NCBI GenBank assembly: GCA_029204225.1
Contig: CM055109.1
Span: forward strand, 40,411,791 to 40,475,790
DNA length: 64,000 nt
Reading direction: 5' to 3'
DNA from: Diphasiastrum complanatum
Lineage: Eukaryota > Streptophyta > Lycopodiopsida > Lycopodiales > Lycopodiaceae
Shown: one piece after another, positions 57,464 to 64,000 of the stretch
Layout: each line of letters starts with the position of its first letter
Numbering within the stretch: the stretch's first letter is position 1
The notes under the pieces: generated by a model
Told to the model about the DNA's origin: nothing
The model's database searches: none
What the model saw: only the letters and a program-made list of their open reading frames with translations
Position numbers and translations under genes: made by a program

Positions 57464-58390
57464 TTGTTCAAAACGCCCATAAAGTTGCTTGGAGTTTATG
57501 TTCCCAATTGGACCTACTACACCACCATCGAGCGGGAGGCCCTTGCCATGATTTTTAGCATTAAGAAATTTCGACATTACCTTTTGGCCAACCCTTTCGT
57601 CTTTTATGTTGACCATCAACCATTGTTATATCTGGCTAATCGACCTTGTACGATGGGCCGTATTACACGATGGCTTTTACAGCTTCAAGAGTTTGAGTTT
57701 TGGATAGTGGTTAGGACCAGAAAACAACATTATTTGGCTAACCACCTTTCTAGATTGACGACACGTCGAGAAGAAGTGGGAGTTGATGATGAACTCCCAG
57801 ATGCTCATATCTTTTATGTTGATGTAGTTCCAGAATGGGCTGCCGATATAGTTGAGTATCTTGTGAGGGGACGACCTGATCCTTAGCTACCTTCCGTAGA
57901 TCAACGAAAGTTGATAATAAAAGCTGTCCCGTATAGCTTAATAGCCGGACAACTTTATCGAATGGAAATAGACCATATCCTTTGAAGATGCCTACTAGAC
58001 CATGAAATAAAACCTATTATTAGTGCAACTCATGAAGGAATTGGTGGCGGTCACTTGGCAGCTGACGCTGCTACTCGAAAGGTCCTCCAAGAAGGATTTT
58101 GGTGGCCAACCCTACACTGTGATGTGCCAACCTTTGTGACACTGTGATGTTTGCCAACGAGCCACAAAACCGAGAAAATCTGGGTTTATGCTTTTAAAGC
58201 CTATCATAGCAGAAAGTCCTTTAAAAAAAAAAAGGCATAGATTATGTTGGTCCACCCAACCGCTAGAGGAAGTCAAGCCCGATATATTATAGTGGCGACA
58301 GATTATTTTACAAAGTGGGTAGAAGCGAAGGCCATTAGAGTATCACATCTAAGTTTCTCTATGAGAACATCATCACGCGTTATTCACAGA
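57464..58390 (+). pseudogene. Gypsy RNase H-integrase fragment
   Basis: 140 open codons with YYTTIEREALAMIFSIKKFR, VFYVDHQPLLYLANRP and LANHLSRL: the Gypsy RNase H domain. After a stop at 57884, integrase N-terminal sequence follows in broken frames (HEGIGGGHLAADAATRKVL near 58035, FWWPTL) and the core start ATDYFTKWVEAKAI near 58297. It begins only a few bases from the oppositely oriented integrase piece. It resembles Athila/Tat-type rather than the chromodomain element at 27901. Confidence 0.82.
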
Positions 58391-58774
58391 TTCTACCACT
58401 GATAAAATCTGTGAAGCAATTTCTTCTTCTCTTTAGTTTCCTCTCATTTCTTTATCTCTGGATACCGGGTGTTTCTGCTTGTTCCAGGCGGTTGGCTCTC
58501 TTATTGTGATCTACTTATTACAAATGCTAGATCAGGCAAAAAGACGTGATTCGGTTGTAGTATATTTCCCATCCTGTCAGTGGGATACTCGGGTTGCATT
58601 CACTCCAATTGCAAGCACACAATCAACCATGCAACTCTAACCATTCATCTACAGATATGCGGCCAATACTGATGAATTCCATTCGGTTCCTACTTCTATC
58701 CACTTGTAAAACGTTAAGAAAACAACAAGATTCTCAGATTAACTACAAATCAACTGAAATGAGAACAAGAAGTA
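58391..58774. other. Unassigned DNA
   Basis: No coding sequence recognised between the Gypsy fragment and the tandem repeat. Confidence 0.3.
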
Positions 58775-59000
58775 AGTTGATCATCATCACTTGTACCTAT
58801 AGTGATAATATTGATAAGATTCTACTACTGTTGGAATCTGCAAGTATCTATTATAATTAAAAGATTAGTGTTCCTGGGCAACGTGAATGCCTTTTGCATT
58901 GAGTTGATCATCATCACTAGTACCTATAGTGATAATATTGATAAGATTCTACTATTGTTGGAATCTGCAAGTATCTATTTTAATTAAAAGATTAGTGTTT
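58775..59000. repeat. Two tandem copies, 127-bp period
   Basis: AGTTGATCATCATCACTAGT through AAAAGATTAGTGTT (98 bp) occurs at 58775 and 58902, nearly identical, separated by 29 bp. Confidence 0.88.
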
Positions 59001-59090
59001 TCGGGCTGCTCACGCTGCCCGGGTAGTGTGAGCGCTGACAGGGACCCTTTTTTTTTAAATTTTTTTTCGTGTTTTTTTTTTGGGTAGCGA

Positions 59091-59115
59091 TCAGGCTACC
59101 CCACGGGTAGCCTGA
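59091..59115. repeat. Perfect 11-bp stem, 3-nt loop
   Basis: TCAGGCTACCC, CAC, GGGTAGCCTGA. Flanked by T-rich tracts left and A-rich tracts right; it could act as a terminator-like or cruciform structure, but no transcript is known here. Confidence 0.7.
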
Positions 59116-60004
59116 CCTTGCCCAGAAAAAAAAATCCCCATTTTTCAAATTTTTAACCCTCCCCTTTGCCCACCCGCCCAAAACCCTGCTCTGCCTGCCC
59201 AAAACCCATGCCCGCCCGCACACTTGCAGGCTCACATTGCTAGTCATTGCTTATGAGGAAAATGTCAGTGTTAGAGCAACCTTTTTTAATTATTTCTAAA
59301 AATTTTGCAATATTTAAAGCTTCTCAAATTTTTAACGACTAATACTCAAAAAAAAGTTTGTATATATAAAAAACAGTCAAAATTTTTATCATGTCGATTT
59401 TAATGAAAATATGCTAGTCCCATTCTTATACCTTGCTGGCTTTCTTGATCCATATTCGAAGAAGTAAAAAGAGGAGAAAAAATTAGGGAGGATTTAAGGG
59501 GGTGTGATGAGTGTGAAAGATTCAAACATATTCTAGCAATTTAGCATTCATCATTCAATACATCATCGTAGAAGAACATTCAACACTTATAGAGACAAAC
59601 CTCCAACTCTATAATAGATCAATGACAAAGCAATACAATGAAGCTTCCACAAATGTGAGGAAAAACTCTCTCCTATATAGGGAGCATTGACTCTCCAATT
59701 CTTAGTAATGAAGAGCCAAAGGACAGTGATAATGAAAAGCCAGAAGCTAACAATCATAAAAGACGGAAAGCCAATAGAAAAAAGTCATTGGAGCCCAAAC
59801 AACAATGGGCTATTGCCCATAAGTAAAGTGCACATCTAAAACTAGCTTAAAATACATGAAAAAGGACCAATAAATGATAGTGTAATTAGTCCTATCAATA
59901 TGACGAATTCGTCAATGTTGTCGCATACTTCTGTCATATCCCAAATAAACATTGTACGTTCATGGGTTATATTTTTTACACTCCCCTGTAAATGCAAATC
60001 CATG

Positions 60005-60006
<2 letters not shown>
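59116..60006. other. Unassigned DNA
   Basis: A C-rich stretch near 59155-59220, then AT-rich sequence. No gene seen. Confidence 0.3.

Positions 60007-60043
<37 letters not shown>
60007..60043. repeat. AT dinucleotide microsatellite
   Basis: About 18 AT units. Confidence 0.95.
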
Positions 60044-60047
<4 letters not shown>

Positions 60048-60078
60048 CAAAGTATCTAACAAATAAGAATTAAAGGTA

Positions 60079-60115
60079 ACATAAGAGGAGATTTCGATTC
60101 CAAAAGGGACTTATA
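60079..60115 (+). repeat. End of the ACATTAGAGGAGTT family
   Basis: ACATAAGAGGAGATTTCGAT followed by CCAAAAGGGAC matches the terminal about 30 bp of 39993 and 26331 with a few changes. The interior beyond was not matched. Confidence 0.5.
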
Positions 60116-62518
60116 AGAAATCTAGCCTTAGAAAATGTTAGAGAGAGAACAACAAAATGACCAGATGTTTTGTGTCATTTTTAAAATTTTTGGTGTTGCC
60201 TGCCATCTAACTTGTGTGGTTGTGTGAAAAATTGTCAACTAGTTTCATTGTTTATTTGGCAATTTTGAGTCCAAGATAAAATCTCAACTTAGAGATAGGT
60301 TCATATTTGTCAATAAAGGCCTAAATAGTGTTTAAACTATTTTTGGCAAGTGGATAAGTAGATGAGGTCGGATATGGACCCGTTCTAATTGGCTAGATTT
60401 CATACATTGCATCTAGACTAGAATTTCTAGGTTATTTAATGAAGTACCAAGAAGTTACCATTTAGGACAAGTTTAGGGCAAGTGGCCAAATGACATTTTG
60501 GAAGCTATAAATAGTTCTACCTGCATGGAAAAATAAGGATTGTGGAGAACTCATCTCTTGTGTTTCTATATCCATCTCTTTCATATTTCTCAAAATATCT
60601 TGGTTTCTCAAGATATAGAATGTCAATTTTGTAATTGATCTTGCTTTCACACGTGTGAAAGACAATACGCTATTGTTGTTGTAAAGATAAGGACAGTACC
60701 TTGTTGTACTTTTATGCTTATGATCAAATCTTAGTAATTTATGCAATTCTAGCATGCTAAAATTGATGATTTCTATCTTGTAGCTAAATCTAGATGTGCA
60801 ATCCAAATTGGTCCAAGATCTAAGATCCATTAAGTATGTTTTGGAACTGATTTTTTCACAGTTGGCTCATTTTTCTAAAGTATATTAACAATGAGAATGA
60901 AACAAAATATGCTGCCAAAAAACAAAGCACACACCACAAGCGGAAGACCATTTCCTCCAAAATTTCATGTGTAAAGGAATTCACAACTCCTAAAGCCCAT
61001 GCTCAATATTTCTAATTCAAAGTTTTACATAAATAGAAACTAGTCTTTTCAATTTCTCCAGCCATATTGTCACACTTATTTGTGCCCCTCTCAAACACTT
61101 GTGAGTCTTCTTGAGAATGACTTTTAAGAGCTTTGCAATGTGGGCTCCTTTTACATCTTTTTAATAATGCTATTGTGAATGAGAAGGCATTGGGAGTACC
61201 TGCTCGCTTGTGGACAACCGCATTCAAGGTGACATTTTGGGTGAGTTTACTCCTTTGTCCTTAAGTTGTCTCACAATATGTTATTTGTATGTGCTGCTTT
61301 TGTTGTTTTGCATTTACATTACAGTTGTAAGAGATAGCTAAAGTGCGATTGGAAAATACGCGACCACCTCATTTGAGTAGCGACGATGAGGGGCATTTTC
61401 ATGCCCATGTTGTAAGTCTCCTACTCATACGTTGAATTTGATTTGAATGTAATTCAAATTCCTAATATTAATATTTTTGCACATAAAATCTCATCTAGAT
61501 CAACCCTACACTAGATTGACAATGTAAAATCAAGAGTTTTTGATGATCTAAGCTAGATGTGAGCCTTCCCTGGCATGTCTCACCAGGTTGGGTGCCCTAT
61601 CCACTCTCACTTGAATGCCAATAACTCTCTCAAGACAACTAGTTTTGGCTTGAGATCAATTGCATCACAAACTAGACTTCAATAGCTTTCCAACTAGATG
61701 CTCAATGGTTGCCAAAATGCCCCATCATTTTTCAGCTAAAATTAGCAAAGATACTTTTGTTTCTAGCATAGCAGTTCCATGTGTCTTGGTTTAGTCATTG
61801 GAGGCTGAAGGTATTATGACCAGATAGAAAACCAAGTCTTGACCTCCCTCTAAGCTTTACTTTGCTAGTCTCAAAAGTTGTGCCAAGTCACTTTAGACCT
61901 TTTGCAAGGTTTGGAATTGATTTCTAGAGAAACATCTCATGCCTTCAAAGCTGGTGTAAGACTATGATAAAACAGAAACACAAACACAAATGACTTTTAA
62001 TGACTACATGAAAAGTATGGAAGTTGGAACAAGTGTTGTGATCAAAGATGCAGAAACTTGTATGGACTGCATTGAGCATTTATCTTTGTGCTTTTTTAAA
62101 GGACTCAGAATTTTCAAATCAAAGGGTTATCCATGCACTAGATCATCCAAAACAACAGCTGAAGTACTGATTCCAAAAAATTTATTCTGAAATAACCAGT
62201 GACTGTCCAAAAACAACTAGGTGATTGAATGATAACAGAGAACAAAGTTAGAAAGAAATGCACCTTTCCTGCAAAAAAGAGCCTTGAGAAATGGACAAGT
62301 AAAGGGGCTCGAAGTGACCTAGATCTTGGAAAAGCCCACCTCTTTAAGATTCTTAATAGTTTTCTGAAGTACTGTCACAGTAAAACCGACTCCCAGAACT
62401 AAAATCCCTTTACAGAAGCTATGAACACAGGCATGCCCCTCATAAACTCTTGGTTCAATAACAAGGAGCACGTTCAAAATTTGTTCCAAGTTCGCTTGGA
62501 AGAAATTTTTCTTGGTTA
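60116..62518. other. Intergenic DNA left of the GT43 gene
   Basis: Contains CTTTCACACGTGTGAAAG, an 18-bp palindrome, at 60644-60661, an exon-like scrap at 61332-61411, and leader-like sequence of retroelement texture at 61560-61980. The last about 200 bp are probably the GT43 3' UTR. Confidence 0.4.
61332..61411 (+). other. Exon-like segment without a known partner
   Basis: Bounded by TACAG/TTGTAAG on the left and GTT/GTAAGT on the right, it reads IAKVRLENTRPPHLSSDDEG then HFHAHV without stops. Composition is more GC-rich than the flanks. It could be one exon of an unrecognised gene or transposon. Confidence 0.25.
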
Positions 62519-63074
62519 TCAAAAAGTAGGGACCAACTCTTTTTCCAGATTCCAACCAGAAGGATAGCTTGTTGATCCTTGTGCCTCCAAGTGTAGATGC
62601 CACACCATAACCTTTGAACATCCATCAGGACGACCTTCCATTTGGTTTTCATCTTCAACCAACTGCTCAATAAAAGTCGTTTCCTGAACATATTTGCGAA
62701 GAATTAATTTACAAGCTTCTAGAGCATATAAACTGAATCGAACACAGAACATGTTTTAATACTTAATACTTGATTTCCTAAGTTGATAATAGCAAAAAGC
62801 AATACAAAGGATCATGAACCTGAAATCCCTCTTTGATGGTATCAAGCTGTCTAATTGGTTCCAGCACAGGTCTATGCCATGTTCGAGGGTCCCAAAGTAA
62901 ACTGCTGTTGAACCCAAACCCTGACATATCAACGTGGAATCTCCTTAATCTCTTGCTTTTCTCGTTTGTATGCCATCCAATCACTGTATTTCCTTTACAA
63001 ACTGGACCCTCCAAGATCGTCTTTGACTTGCTATGTGCCAGCATCCCCACTGGCCAAGTGCCAAACCGTCTGAG
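62519..63074 (-). CDS. Glycosyltransferase family 43 (IRX9/IRX14-like), 3' exons
   Basis: Minus-strand exons 62820-63074 (85 codons) and 62519-62683 (54 codons plus stop), with a GT-AG intron between. Motifs are diagnostic for plant GT43: [74 protein letters not shown], then [17 protein letters not shown] and MVWHLHLE. These Golgi type-II membrane enzymes help extend the xylan backbone as beta-1,4-xylosyltransferase subunits. The WHTNEKS and WHLHLE strings favour the IRX9/IRX9H side, but this is not certain. The N-terminal membrane anchor and the DxD-containing exon are not in the 900 bp to the right and must lie beyond the window. The C-terminus after HLE is short and unlike the usual tail. 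Confidence 0.88.
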
Positions 63075-64000
63075 CTTCAAAACACAATATTTGTACACAC
63101 TTCAGTAATGACTTGCATAATACTCGCATAATAACAGCCTTACATTGCAATATATTCTAGAGTTGAATATTAATGCTTATTAGTGCTATCAAAGAATGTG
63201 ATTTGCATCATGTTTCTGAAGTGCTTAGCAAACACAAATTGGCAGAAGTTGGTTGAAGAGAGATGCTACAAAATGCTAAAGGTGCATAAAAGCAACCGGC
63301 TGCCATGGTATGGTTGAACCTGTAGTGGCCCACATTCCCTGTGGTAACGATTCTTGCTTTATGTTTCAAACCAATTATTAAGAATGTAACTAGTGTCTTG
63401 CTTGGTGATCATTCACTGAATGTAAAATTTCTATAATTATATTCACCTTTGCAGTTTATGGACAATGGCATCACATGTATGATTGCATATATCTATGAGC
63501 AACCATACAGACTTTAGTGGATAAACTGCATCTTGAATGGAAATGAGTGTTCATAATAACCATAAAATGCGCAATTTGAATTTATTCAATATGTATGACA
63601 CCTGTCATTTCCTTCTGTGCAATAGTTTCCCTAGAAACTAGTCCTTGGTATTCAGCTTTTCCCACCTTATAACCCATAATGATCAGACTCAATCAAGTCT
63701 TATAGTCTATGCTAGTATATAATAAGTATATGCAAGTAATAACTATTGATACTAAGTACTGTCAGTACTTAATTCAACCAACTCAGTGAAGACAATCAAC
63801 TTATACGACAACCAGTCAGGTGATCAGAAAACTCACTAGAGTCGACAAGTGAGGCATAATTCTCTACTTTTGGCAATTATTAATATACTGAGTTGCATTG
63901 ATAAGATTGATAATAAGATTACTTTACATGTATGCTCGGTTTCAAACATATAGAACCTTTTGGGATTAAAGATCGAACTGCTACTAAGTAATTAACTATC
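63075..64000 (-). other. Upstream intron of the GT43 gene
   Basis: The sequence just right of the exon ends in TTTTGAAG on the minus strand, a usable acceptor. The rest to the window edge is AT-rich without coding sequence, so it is most likely intron. Confidence 0.55.

Overview
The window is nuclear DNA of a land plant with a large, repeat-rich genome. It holds spliced genes of plant families (ABA/stress/ripening ASR, glyoxalase-I-like VOC proteins, a family-43 glycosyltransferase) separated by LTR retrotransposons, DNA-transposon relics and microsatellites. A relic carrying the DUF7869 signature, a family I associate with non-flowering plants and invertebrates, hints at a fern, lycophyte, bryophyte or gymnosperm rather than a flowering plant. 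That placement is inference only.

Layout. 1-4955: two decayed plus-strand Copia pieces and a MITE-like repeat. 4957-8180: a decayed minus-strand Copia leader and LTR containing a large inverted repeat. 8247-10676: an unrecognised ORF and a DUF7869 relic. 12618-13521 and 21587-22942: two directly repeated glyoxalase-I-like genes with three exons each, separated by a Copia gag scrap, two Gypsy gag pieces lying tail-to-tail, and a Gypsy LTR. 25069-30670: palindrome cluster, Copia and Gypsy RT scraps, and an internally deleted chromodomain Gypsy element with a 3' LTR. 30686-32240: two head-to-head Copia gag pieces. 32490-35059: an ASR gene with ABRE-type promoter motifs and a minisatellite in its intron. 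36890-39240: a LINE-like scrap and a CACTA relic (TNP2 and DUF4216 pieces). 41198-47137 (minus) and 47649-53974 (plus): two structurally complete Copia elements with matching LTRs and perfect 5-bp target-site duplications, but broken reading frames. 55500-58390: Gypsy-type relics in opposite orientations. 62519-63074: the last two exons of a minus-strand GT43 xylan-synthesis gene whose 5' part lies beyond the right edge.

The probable working host genes are therefore four: two glyoxalase-like, one ASR and one GT43 (partial). ASR and the glyoxalase-like proteins both belong to families tied to dehydration or carbonyl stress, and G-box/ABRE motifs lie upstream of ASR and of the second glyoxalase-like gene. 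They are not an operon-like unit.

The least explained signals are a 10-bp palindrome, CACACGTGTG, found eight times, mostly in retroelement LTRs and leaders; a cluster of TTTGCCACGCGTGGCAAA-type palindromes; a family of repeats ending in ACATTAGAGGAGTT; and a foldback element with arms of about 165 bp. Coordinates of splice sites were placed by eye from GT-AG sites and reading-frame continuity.
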